From positions 77,329,505 through 77,393,504 of the forward strand of contig CM071836.1 of NCBI GenBank assembly GCA_036507285.1: DNA of 64,000 bases, in the 5' to 3' direction. The stretch comes from Trichosanthes cucumerina (Eukaryota; Streptophyta; Magnoliopsida; Cucurbitales; Cucurbitaceae). The translations under genes were made by a program, and so were the position numbers. Shown piece after piece: positions 44,870-55,605 of this stretch. Within the stretch, counting starts at the first letter, position 1; every line of letters begins with the position of its first letter. The notes beneath the pieces are model-generated. The model saw nothing but the letters and a program-made list of their open reading frames with translations. It ran no database searches and was not told where the DNA came from.

Positions 44870-45790
44870 TATCCGGATACCTAGAACATACCGAGCTTCT
44901 CCCAAATCTTTCATTTGGAATTGCGAAGCTAGCCACTTTTTAACGTCGAAGAAATTCTACCTCATTCCCAATGAGAAGAATATCGCCCACGCACAACACC
45001 AAAAATGCGATGGCTTTGTCAACGATTTTCTTGTAGACACAAGGCTCGTCGACATTTTGATCAAAGCCATAAGATTTGATCGCCTCATCAAATCTTATAA
45101 TCCAAGACCTCGGCTCGTTTGGTCCATAAATGGACCTATGAAGCCGCAAACTTTTTGCTCTTGGCTTGGGCGATGAACCCTTTGGGGGTGGTCCATGTAG
45201 ATGGTCTCATCAAGTTTGCCATTCGAAATGTTGTCTTGACGTCCATCCGCCATACCGTAATCATAATACGCGGCAATGGCCGAAGGATCTCGATCGACTT
45301 TACCATGGCAACGGTGAAAAGGTCTCCTCATAGTCAACCCCTTCAACCTCAGAAACCCTTTGCCACTAGTCGGGCTTTGAAGGTGCGCACCTTCCCATCT
45401 ACGCCACGTTTACGCTTGTAGATCCATTTGCAACCAATAAGTTTTACCCCATCCGTTGATCCACAAGCTCCCATACTGAATTGAAGTACATAGACTCCAT
45501 TTCTGGTCCATAGCTTTAATCCATTCGTCTTTGTCAACATCAACCATTTGCTCGATCATAGGTCAATGGATCCTCATGATCATCATCGGGAGGCGACAAC
45601 CGAGGGTTTGGCTAAACCCATGTAGCGATCAGGTGTCTCACAACCCTCCCACTACGTCGAGGCATTCCCAACTCTTGGGAACGGATTTGACTAGGCGTGC
45701 TAGGATCAACAACACTTGTTGACATACTAGCCCCATCGCAACTCTTCTTTGATGAACCATCCATTTCATTTAATACAATTTTACTCCTTG
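44870..45790 (-). pseudogene. Copia element 3 reverse transcriptase segment
   Basis: RVT_2 pieces: GCKWIYKRKRGVDGKVRTFK (frame 45349-45543), a middle piece with MDHPQRVHRPSQEQKVCGF (45095-45346), and SIYGPNEPRSWIIRFDEAIK with the catalytic box reading CVGD instead of YVDD (44940-45149). At least five frameshifts occur within 900 bases. Confidence 0.8.
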
Positions 45791-47197
45791 GTAAATGATC
45801 ACGACGTGGTCTTCCTCAAGGAAAGTGGCGTTTGTCGACACAAGCACCCTATTTTCCTAGGATCATAAAGCAGACCACCCCTAGTCTCTTTAGGGCAACC
45901 TACGAATAGGCACAATTTGAGCGGGGTTCCAACTTTTTTGGGTTTGATACCCAACACATGGGTCGGGCATCCCCAAATCTCGAAGTGATGTAAAGCGCCT
46001 TTACGTCCACTCCATAGCTCGAAAGGTGTTTCACAAACACTCTTCGACTTTGGAACGTTGTTCAAAATATAAACCGCATGATCTCCACCACGCACTTCAA
46101 AAAGAATCGGGAGACGAGCATAGCTCATCATCGACCGAACCATGTCCAACAAGGTTCTCGTTTCTCCTCTCCGATACACCATTCTGCTTTGTGGCATACC
46201 AGTGCCGAGAGTTGAGACGTAATTAGTGTTCTATCATATAGTCACGGAATTCGGTGTCCATGTACTCTCCACCTCGATCCGATCGAAGTGTTTTAAGCGA
46301 TTTACCTAAAAGGTTCTCAACCTCAGTCTTGTACTCCTTGAACTTTTCAAGAGTTTTAGACTTCTTGTGTATTAGGTAAATATACCCATATCTGGAGTAA
46401 TCGTCTATAAAAGACACGAAATACTCATAACTGCCCCGAGCTTTAACATTCATCGGACCATAGAGGTCAGAATGTACTAACTCAAGAGGCTCTTTGGCTC
46501 TATATCCTTTTCCACTAAAAGGACGTTTGGTCATTTTTGCCTCAAGGCATGACTCACACACACCAAGCAAAGAGTTTTCTTCTAACTCGTTTAGAAGTCC
46601 ACTCTTCACTAGTTTCTCAATCCTATTGAGATTAATGTGGCCTAACCGAAGATGCCAAAGATGGGCATTTTCTTTTGGAGAAACTTTTGCTTTCTTAGTT
46701 CGTGTTTCTGCAGTTTTAAATAATTTAGTATTCAAAACACTTTTGACCGAATTGGATTTCAAAACATACAGATTATTTTCAAGTGAAACTGGACAAATAA
46801 CATTCCCTTTGAAAGAAATAAACGCTTTATTCAATTCAAAAGAAACGGAAATACAATGTTCTATTAAGCAGGAAATTGAAACAAGGTTCCTAGTAAACCA
46901 CGGAACTATATACTGATTGTCCAACAATAAGTACTTCCCGCCAAAGTTTAGCTTCACGTGTCGATCGATCATTGCAGCGAGAGACAAGCTCCCGGATCCA
47001 ACCCGTAGAGTCACTTCACGCGCTCGCGCCGTTGCCGAGAATCAATCTCACGAAAAGAAGAACAACGCGTGGTTAGTGGCTCCGAATCCAATATCCAGGC
47101 AGAGTCACTACTCTCCACTAAACATGTTTCAGTCACAAGTAAATCACATTTACCTTGATTCTTCCTCTCGGCCAGGAATTTGGGACAGTTTCTCTTC
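45791..47197 (-). pseudogene. Copia element 3 protease and integrase segment
   Basis: Protease: WILDSE near 47080, where one base is missing after D-S, shifting the frame inside the active site. Frame 46223-47014 (263 codons) then has the pre-integrase region HLWHLRLGHINLNRIEKLV, CESCLEAKMTKRPFSGKGYR and the core start HSDLYGPMNV. The remainder of the core and the C-terminus lie at 45799-46197 (TLLDMVRSMMSYARLP, WGCPTHVLGIKPKKVG). The catalytic Glu region is shifted near 46190. Confidence 0.8.
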
Positions 47198-47994
47198 TAG
47201 TGACCGCCCCCATTGCAGTGGAAACACTTTCCTTTCTCTGCAACCTCCTTGACCTTCTTGCCCTTGTGGGCGGCAGCACGGTCAGTTTTACCTTTCTTCA
47301 TCCTCTTCTTCCCTTTCGGGCGTGAAGGAGCAACAGGTTTCGTCCCAGAGGTCGAACCCCTGTGATAAGACCTGTAGGCAACATTTGCCTCAGATTCCTT
47401 GACCCTGTGCAAGGATTGGAAATTCTGTAGCTCATTGAGGAGGGTAGTCAGAGTGTAGCTAATTTTGTTCATAACAACATTGCTACGAAACTGAAGGAAA
47501 CTCTTCGGAAGAGTCTCCAAAATAAAACTGACCTGGCTCGACTCGTCGATTGAAGCCCCGTTCATCTCGGCCAGATGGAAGTGGGTCATCATGTCTAGAA
47601 CATGTTCACGGACAGACGACCCCTCTTTCATCCGTGCGTTGAAAACGTATTTGAGCGAGTCATGCCGGACCTGAAAGGACTGTTGTCCAAACATTTCCTG
47701 CAAGGACTCCATGATCTCCTTAGCGGAAACCATCAGCTCATGCTTCTTTGCCAAGACATCAGACATGCTGACAATTATGTAGACCTTGGCTTTTTCATTG
47801 GCCCTGATCCAACGATCGTACGTGTCGCGAACACTCGCGACGCAGTCGAGCCCGGCATCTGAGGACACTCCTCAGATAGCACGAACTTTATGTCGTCTTG
47901 TATCAAAACTGTATTAATGTTGTATTTTTCAACTTTGGTAATTATCTCCCACTAATTTATCCGAAGCGAGTAAAGCTATTATTACGCTAGACAT
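47197..47994 (-). pseudogene. Copia element 3 gag, early frameshift
   Basis: The ATG at 47992-47994 starts MSSVIIALLASDKLVGDNY, then an indel near 47935 shifts the frame. The long open part (47197-47868) holds the UBN2 core, with FNARMKEGSSVREHVLDMMT and SQVSFILETLPKSFLQFRSN. A Lys-rich part and the first half of the zinc knuckle, CFHCNGGGH, end the frame. This is the most complete gag core of the three copia elements. Confidence 0.85.
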
Positions 47995-50118
47995 TTTTAG
48001 CTGAAAAATAAGAAAAAACCTTTGTATTAGTCTCGCAAAAACTTTTGAAAATCCAATCAAGTTTTAGCAAAAAATGTTTCATGATCCCTAGGTCATTCAA
48101 AATTTTGCAATGATGCCCTAAAGGTTTAGAATGACCGCCACCGAAGGGTGAACAGAACACTTCTCCTCTAGGACGAGACTTTCTCGATCAGACCCTAATC
48201 CCAGAATAACTCTTATTCCATTAGGCGTCCAATTACCATTGTTCGGTCGAATTCATTAACACTTAACGAATTATGTGAGTGTCACCCTCAATCTTTAAGT
48301 TTCCAAGTATCCGTCCAAACAATAGCCACCGAAGGATGAACCAAGAAGGAAAACCAACCAGAAATCAGATCCCTTTCGGGAAATTCACGGTGTTCAGACT
48401 CCCATGATCAAGCCCTCCGAAGGGATTGTCTGGTCCAGGCCAAACTAGCAGGCAGATCATAGGCATCTCACGGTGTGAATCGAAAGAAGAGACCGTGGGT
48501 CTCGTTATCACAAGTCCTGCTCCCACTCACTACAAGTACTCTCTCCATCCACGATGATATTGACCTATACAAATGCCATCCAAAGGGGGATGCTCCCATT
48601 TGCGCCACGAGGCCGAGTATAGATCTCACGGTGCGGACTTAAAGGAGATTTGTGGTTGGAAATTCAAATGTATCTCATACACTTTATTTCCTCCCACTCA
48701 GCACTTTAATTTTATTAGGGATTGACCTAGATAAACCAGCTAAAATTTACCTAAGTCTACCAATATAACTCTTATATGGTATTTACCTAAGTTTATAATC
48801 ACATTATTAACTTAGGTCTATGTGAGTAAATTAATTAACACTTAATTAACGGCACTCACGAGAATATAACCTAAGAATCTCCGGACCGAATTCACTCCCA
48901 GATCGGTTTCCAGGTAGGGGCGTTCCGCAAGCGTCAACATAAATACCCAGCCTTAGACAAAACCTTTCTTAGACAGAGTTACTTATCAGTCACCATTCAA
49001 AGGTCATATTTGATTTCCTAAATTTCTAATCTTATTAGAAAATTAGAAAACCTAAGTCTAATTATTCAAGTTCTAAACACTTTAAAACTAATAATTAACT
49101 TAGGTTGCATGTATTTCTATGTTATAGTGCTTGATCATCCATCACATGAATAATACTATATACTATAACATAATATAATTCATCACATGAATTAAATGCA
49201 TGGGCATGCTTTTAATTTAAAAAATATAACACTTATATTAAATAAATTAAATCATGCATACATTATATTATAACTCTTATAATATAATCCTATCATGCAT
49301 ACTATATATTATAACTCTTATAATATAAATATGATGCATGAAATGTTTAACCTAAGGTGGGATTTTAAATCTATATGACATACATTATGCACATAGAAAT
49401 TAATTAAAATATACATCTCATGCATAAAATAATTAAATAGCAAAAATAGACCGATTTTTGGCACCTAGGGGCAATTATTTAATTAAATAACATTAATATA
49501 ACATTTATATTAATATTATTTAATAAAATAATTAAATAAATAATAAATACATTTTACAAATAAAAAAAATTAAATAAAACGTAAATGCAACTGCCCACGT
49601 AGAGGCTTGAACCCACGTCCTCGCTAAATCGCGCGGCGCTCAACGCGCGTGCGGCGTTGTAATCGCGTGTGGCGTTTGTAACGCTGTCGCGCATGGCGTC
49701 GACTCGCGTTCTCAACGTCGCGGCGTTGTAACGCTACTTCCGATGTTGCAACGCTGAATCGCTGCAGGCCTCCGATCCGCAGCGGCGGCGCTGAGACGCC
49801 GTTGGGCAGCGTCTCAACGCCATCGACAGAACAACAAACACCTTTGTTGTTCTTCATCGATTTTTCGCCTGTTTTCGCTCCGATTTCTTCACAGCAACAC
49901 TTGCCACGAACGACACGGACTTACAGACTCGATTTATTTTCTAAAATGCCCAAAAAACACGGGCCCTTTACATTTGATCTCATCAAACAGAAAATAAATC
50001 TAAAAGTGCCAAAAACTGAAACATCCATTATGCAAACCAACAATTTATCACATAAATCATGGCAAAATACCCACCTAATTTTAACAAAATAGTGCATAAA
50101 TTAAAGAACCATCGAGGT
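47995..50118 (-). other. Leader of copia element 3, with a GC palindrome cluster
   Basis: 2.1 kb. Near gag it holds the conserved hairpin part (48100-48980), then an A+T-rich part (48980-49560), then a G+C-rich cluster (about 49620-49830) with GTTGCAACGCTG, GGCGTTGTAACGCTAC and paired GCGTCTCAACGCC words. The layout mirrors that of copia element 1. No convincing gene. Confidence 0.7.
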
Positions 50119-50131
50119 GGCTCTGATACCA
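50119..50131 (-). other. Primer binding site of copia element 3
   Basis: GGCTCTGATACCA, the complement of the initiator tRNA-Met PBS, adjoins the 5' LTR. Confidence 0.9.
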
Positions 50132-50133
50132 AT

Positions 50134-51935
50134 TGAAGGGAATGATAATCCCGCGCAGCAGAAGACGATTGAATCGTCGAGGTATCAATATGCAACATAA
50201 TTTTATTAAAATTGATCTAACACTAGATCTAGGCTAAACATGCTCAAAGAAGAAGAAAATTACAGCAAGATGAGTTTCTACTTACTTGTTGTAGACTTTC
50301 TTCAAGATTTCTTCTTCAAATAACGAACACTTCGTGCTCCTCGAACTCAACGAACACTCCCACAAAAGGAAGTCGAACACAACAAAAATGTCTTCTCGGT
50401 TGTTCTCTTTTGGAGAAAGGAAGATGGTGGGATCTTTTTGTGTTTTGGAAAGGGAGGAGATTAGAGAGAAAGTAGAGAGAACTTTCTTCTTCTCTTTTGA
50501 GAAAATCTAAAAAATGAGATTAGAGATCATCAAACCCTTCTTGCAAAGGGTTTAAATAGTGGAATGAGGGAGTTAATATCTCCTCATTATTACCACTTTA
50601 TATTAACCATAGGTTATGCAAATCTCATTTGCATAACCACATAATATAAGATATCTCATATCTCATATTGCAAATCTCATTTGCAATAATTGTGGATTAA
50701 TTAAATTGAATCACATCCAATTTAATTTCTCCCAATTAATTTCTCCAATTAGCCCTAATTCAACAATTAGGCTAACCTATAGTTTATTATGAATCTCATT
50801 CACATTAAACTATATATTATATCATTCATATCTCATATAAATGACATAAATGCCCTTAAAGTGAAATTGAACACTTCAATTTCATACCAAAACATTAACC
50901 CTTCTTTTAACCCAGATGGAGCCAACCGAGGGACCTAATGGACCTACAGTGACGGGCTCCAATGATCCGAGATTAACCTGCCAAACTCTTTGACACGGTT
51001 AACCAACATTCATTAGCTATGGTAACACTCCACTATAGCCCGTAGTTGCACTCCCGTCAGTGCAGAATATTAAGTGTCCACTGATATAACCAATACCCAT
51101 GAGTCGACCCTTCACAGGTTTTTCGTAGACACGGCTGGGTCAAATTACCGTTTTACCCCTGTTTCTACCTCTTGTTCCTTAAGTCCCCACTGCTTCTCTA
51201 ATGAACAACATATTGTGATGGTCCAACCATACACGACACCCTTTCGGGCGGTGAGAAGGTGGGCGCCGTTGTCCAAGCCACGGAGACAAAGACTCAAGAG
51301 GAACAACCCCTCTAGTTTCCCTAAAGGCGGGAACGAGTAAATTCTATCTCGCGTAGTTAAGTTCCCAGCTCCCTACTTGGTTCTGTCCCTGAGAAGATAG
51401 GCATATTGGGCGAGTAATCGTGACCACCCTCACCCGTACTAGTCAAAGAATGGACTCGCAGCAGACAGGAGTCCGTAACACGCTCGAGATTGTGTCGAGT
51501 CACTAATGGTCATCTACGGTTATTAGTCCTTCATCATCAGCGGTGTTACATCAGTAGGTCTAATAAATCACGGTCCGGTCTTGTACAATCTCATTGCACA
51601 GGATGCCCCACTCGCATGTCAATTACATGAACGAGTCAGATCACCTTGTTTGTATCTAATACAAAGCGGCCCGCATCCATAGTGTATCTAGGATTAGGTC
51701 TCCAACCCTATCCATATACTATAGACCGTTCGGGTCATTAACTTGAACGTGATCCTCCTTGTGTGTCCACTACACACCGTTCAAGTTCTAGTTCTCTTAT
51801 AAATTCAATGACCTTGGAGCTTAGTTTATTGGAAAAGTTTATAAATATTGCGAGACACAAAGTGATGAAATGAATAACTCTTATTAATTTCAAACAATAT
51901 ATTACAAACACGAGATTATGACAAAAATTCCAACA
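50134..51935 (-). repeat. 5' LTR (family B) of copia element 3
   Basis: 1802 bp with the same ends as the LTR at 42093-43894 except for AAATTCCAACA at its right end (AAATCCCAACA in the 3' LTR). In the first 200 bases I count only a handful of differences between the two LTRs. Confidence 0.9.
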
Positions 51936-52255
51936 AACCACATGAACAAGTTGGATCACCTCGTTTGTATCTAATACAAAGCGGGTTGCATCCACAGCGT
52001 ATCCAGGATTAGGTCTCCAACCCTATCCGTATACTATAGACCATTCGGGTCATTAACTCGAACGTGATCCTTCATGTGTGTCCACTACACACCGTTCCAG
52101 TTCTAGTTTTCTCATAATTCAATGACCCTAGAGCTTAGTTTATTGGATAAAGTTTGTAAATATTCGAAACACAAAGTGATGAAAAAAAATAACTTTTATT
52201 TATTTCAATAATGAATATTACAAACATATACGAGATTAGGACATACATTCCAAAA

Positions 52256-53057
52256 AGATCGACGTGCCAGAGGTGAGGTTAGTTGGGTTGTTGTTTTGGT
52301 CTGTTTCTTGGATGCAATTTTTGGTGATTGAATTAGTGAGTGACGTGTTTTTGGTCGGTGGCCATATTTCATCATCAATTTAGGCGTTTTTGCATCAATT
52401 TAGGAGTGTGGGTTACTCTGCAGGTCTTATAGCAAACGTTTAGAGTGTTTTGCACATGATTTGACTTGGCACGAGATGCCTCGCTTTTTGGGTAAGTCGT
52501 TTATTGGTTGTTTTGTCTTGAAAATTACCATAAGCAATTTTGGTGTGGTTTAAGTGATGAGATCAGGTTGTTGCTATGACAATTTATGTGGAAAAGGTTG
52601 ATTCGAATTTTGAGTTGTATTTGGAGGTCGTTCAGTCAACCATAGTTACCATTTGATGGTTTAAATTAGAACATTTGAGTCTAACGCCAAGGTAAGTAGC
52701 CATTTGAATCATTCCTCGCACCCTAGCTATGAATAAATGAGTAAAGCAAGTGTGATTGTGAAATATGGTTGTTAGCTAGCTTTGGTGGGTTCTGAGTTAT
52801 TTTTTATGCATGTTTGATCATGGTTCACGTGGGTCCTGAGTTGTGCAATCCTGTGTGGGCTCGAGATGTCACGGTTATTAAGGCAGCTTGCATTCTAGAA
52901 CCTTTAGGGTGTCTTATTTTTGTCTCTGCTAATATTATAGATTTGTTTCCTTATGCTCAAACTTGTTCTAGATGTGTTATTGGGTTCTTTTTTAGTTTCA
53001 CGTCACAGGAAATATTCTGGTATGTCGTTGTGCTGCCGAAATTGTGAGGGTATAACA
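52256..53057 (+). repeat. 3' LTR of the plus-strand gypsy element, right piece
   Basis: It starts with the duplicated AGATC and ends GGGTATAACA at 53057. From about 52409 it matches the 5' LTR pieces (5425-6150 and 10951-11231). The first 150 bases have no counterpart next to 5425. Confidence 0.7.
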
Positions 53058-53091
53058 TGGGTAGTATGAATGGAGGAAGCTCCATCCATTT

Positions 53092-53198
53092 TTTTTTTTT
53101 AGTACAACAACATTTGGGGGTGGAAGGATTCGAATTCATGACCTCTTGGTCATAAGTCTCACTCAATGTCAGTTGAGTTATGCTCTTGTTGGCACTTC
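53092..53198 (-). mobile_element. tRNA-derived SINE
   Basis: A 12-bp direct repeat CTCCATCCATTT flanks it (53080-53091 and 53199-53210). On the minus strand it has a pol III box A-like segment (complement of 53162-53180, TAACTCAACTGACATTGAG), a box B-like segment (complement of 53126-53137, GAATTCGAATCC) and an A-rich tail (the T run at 53092-53100). A box A, box B, A-tail and long target duplication together define a SINE. It would depend on a LINE reverse transcriptase. Confidence 0.75.
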
Positions 53199-53210
53199 CT
53201 CCATCCATTT

Positions 53211-54921
53211 ACCCATCAAGTCTACCATTTATGCAATATGCAAACCAATTTTGCATTTTGCTATTAATTAAGTATCATATACTTAATTAAATTAATATTG
53301 AATCATATTCTAATGCATATCTCTCCTGTAACCTATAGTTTTAATTTGAATCTTATTCAAATAAAATTTTGTCCTATAGATCTAATGTGAACCTAATTCA
53401 TATTAAATAATATTTGAATCTTAATTCAAATATACTATATAGTTCAATTTTAAATCTTATTCAAAATTAACTTTATATTATATCAATTATATCATATATA
53501 ATTAATATATTCTCCCTAAATCAATTTGAACACTTCAAATTTCTTCCAAAATAATTGATCCTTGTTTAATCCGTGGTGAGCTAGTAGGGGACGTAATAGA
53601 CTTACCGATTTGAAGCTCCAATGATCCGAGCTTAATCAATTAAATTAATCAACATTCATTACCTACGGGTCACTCCACTAAAGACCTATAACTGCACTCT
53701 TCTCATGTAGGACAAGTTGTGTCTATCGATATAACCATTTCTAGAGATGTCCATGGGGCGAGGCGGGGTCGGGGAATGACTTCCCGTCCCCGCCCCCCAT
53801 TTCATTCCCCGTCCCAGCGAAATTCTCCATTTAATTTTGCGGAGAATGGGGCGGGGATTCCCTGCGGGGATCGGATTCCCCATAGGGAATAATTCCCCAT
53901 TTACCATTTCTATTTTTCTAAATTTTATTAGATAATTTTTCTTTTTTAAAAATTTTTATTTAAATGGTTAATTACTAATTAGAAATTTCTATTTAAGAGA
54001 CATTGATTTAATTTTCTTAAAAAAGTAAAATGATATTTAATAAAAATTTAGAATTATGGTTTATTATATATATTTAAATAATAATAATAAATCGGGTCGG
54101 GGACGGGGTCGGGGTTGGGGTCGGGGACGGGAAAAATGGACATCCCTAACCATTTCCCATAAGTCACCTCTTCACGAGTTGTCCGTAATTACCGTTGGGT
54201 CAAATTACCGTTTTACCCCTATAATTACCTCTTATTCCTTAAGTACCACTGATCATTTAATGAACATCTTGTTTATGGTCCGACCATAAACAAAGTACCT
54301 CTCGGGCTAATGAGAGGGTGGGGTTCCGCTGTTCAAGTTTTGGAGTCAACACTTAAGGGAACAATTCCTCTATTTTTCCTAAGGTGGGGAAAGAGTGAAT
54401 TTCATTTTGTGAAGTCACGTTCCAAACTCCCCACTCGGTCTTGTCTCCAAAATGGTAGGCATATTGAGTCGGCCACCCATGTCACTTTCATCCATACAAA
54501 TCAAAGGACAATCCTTCATAAACAAAAGTCTATAACCCATTCAGGATTCAGGTCGAATTCTTAATTTTCATCTAAGTGAAATAATAATTTATACATTTAA
54601 CGATGTTACAAAGTTAGATCGATTATTTCATGGTCCAGTCTTATGCAATTCATTTATATCAAGTACAGAGTAGATCGTATCCTTAGTGTTACCATGATAA
54701 GGTACCCAACCTCATCCGTGTACTTTAGACTCTTTAGGTTATTACTTGAACACGATCTACTTGGATGTCCACTACATAATGTTCAAGTTTTATAGATAAC
54801 CTAGTATGTTTGTTTATTGGATTTGAGTTTAAGTGGGTCTACAAATTGGTAAAATAACTTTTTGTTTTTATTGAATAAAATTGAATTACAAATCAGTGAG
54901 TTTAGGGCATAAAACCTAACA
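53211..54921 (-). repeat. Copia-type LTR (minus orientation), interrupted by a hAT MITE
   Basis: The right end AGGGCATAAAACCTAACA (54921) and internal words such as AATTACCGTTTTACCCCTAT, TTAAGTACCACTGATCA and GAAGCTCCAATGATCCGAG match the copia LTR families here. The left end is unclear: TGAATGGAGGAAG at 53067 may be the terminus, with the SINE inserted just inside it. The right flank CAACC is not matched on the left. Confidence 0.6.
53742..54148. mobile_element. hAT-type MITE
   Basis: 407 bp with 13-bp terminal inverted repeats TAGAGATGTCCAT and ATGGACATCCCTA (one mismatch) and a perfect 8-bp duplication ACCATTTC (53734-53741 and 54149-54156). An 8-bp duplication with TAG...CTA ends is the hAT pattern. 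The ends are rich in GGGGCGGGG/GGGGTCGGGG words; the middle is A+T-rich. There is no transposase frame. Confidence 0.85.
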
Positions 54922-55605
54922 CAACCATCATTGATTTCTATCGGTGAGTCGTCTTACAATTGAAGGGAGGAAGTGGTAATGAGATGGAGGGAGTTGCCTT
55001 TGCAGCTGTGGGAAAGGGAAAGATTTTTTTTCGATTTATTTTTTTTGTAATTTTTTTTCATAATTTTTTTTTCTGTGCAATTTTATCTTTTTAACTCACC
55101 ATGTTTTCAATTCACCAATTTCTAACTTTTTTCACATGAATTTTTTTATAAAAAAAATCATACTTTTTTGGCTAACTTAACTTCTTTTTTATATACAGGA
55201 AAACACTCTTATCACTCTTATTAGCACTTGCAAGTGACTAATACAAGGTGAATAAAACTTTGGACCAAAGTTTTCTTTTTAACCCTTTTTTTTGGCTTAT
55301 TTTATCCTTCCTTCTTTTTAAGAAACTTGCAATATCTTTCAACCGTTGTCATCCACCACTCAAGTAATGAAGTTATTTTTTTATCTAATGTGTTTTCTCT
55401 CTTCTTTTTTTTGTTTTTTTGGTATATATTATTCAACTAGGGTGCCCCTACTAAGACTGTAAAAATGCAAGTAACGGTACTTGTGCCCTCTCTCATCCAC
55501 ATCCTTTATTTCGCAAGTAGAGGGTGGCCTATTTAATAGGGTGATGACCTCGTTACTTTACGAGGTTCACATATTTAACGAGGTAATGGCCTCCCTCTAA
55601 TAATC
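54922..55605. other. Unassigned sequence
   Basis: A T-rich stretch (55020-55430) with long T runs, then a more balanced part (55440-55605) with two ACCTCGTTA-type words in inverse orientation (CCTCGTTACTTTACGAGG near 55549). The latter is a 7-8 bp hairpin stem. No frame or known element is recognisable. It interrupts the Tat/Ogre RNase H. Confidence 0.4.

Larger units (their letters stand above)
42093..51935 (-). mobile_element. Ty1/copia element 3, complete but with broken frames
   Basis: 9843 bp with family B LTRs of equal length (1802 bp each), PBS, leader, gag-pol and purine tract in the right order for the minus strand. Target site: TCAAC at the left (42088-42092); the right side shows only AAC (51936-51938), consistent with a 5-bp duplication that lost two bases. 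The LTRs look very similar by eye, so it is probably the youngest insertion of this group. Confidence 0.9.
40663..52255 (-). mobile_element. Copia-type solo LTR (family B), interrupted by copia element 3
   Basis: The two parts, 40663-42092 and 51936-52255, form one family B LTR of about 1.75 kb; the junction words CGCATGTCAAC and CACATGAAC are contiguous in the LTR at 30813-32605. It is flanked by a perfect AGATC duplication. The right terminus is CAAAA rather than the usual CCAACA. With no adjoining PBS or coding sequence of its own it is a solo LTR. Confidence 0.8.
5416..53057 (+). mobile_element. Tekay/Del-like Ty3/gypsy element, split by nested insertions
   Basis: In order on the plus strand: 5' LTR pieces (5416-6198, 8088-8261, 10951-11231), a PBS of the initiator-Met type (TTGGTATCAGAGCC, 11287-11300), gag with zinc knuckles, protease, RT, RNase H, the integrase zinc-finger region to 15012, then the integrase core at 39907-40330, a purine tract, and 3' LTR pieces (40353-40662, 52256-53057). 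The order PR-RT-RH-IN defines Ty3/gypsy. Lineage is inferred from the PBS and protein style; any chromodomain is lost with the end of integrase. Every coding part is broken. Confidence 0.75.

Noticed and set aside
45119..45421. A plus-strand frame of 100 codons
   Set aside because: It is antisense to the copia element 3 RT remnants and has no recognisable domain.
54056..54289. A Gly/Arg-rich frame with GRGRGWGRGR
   Set aside because: It is the translation of the G-rich end of the hAT MITE.
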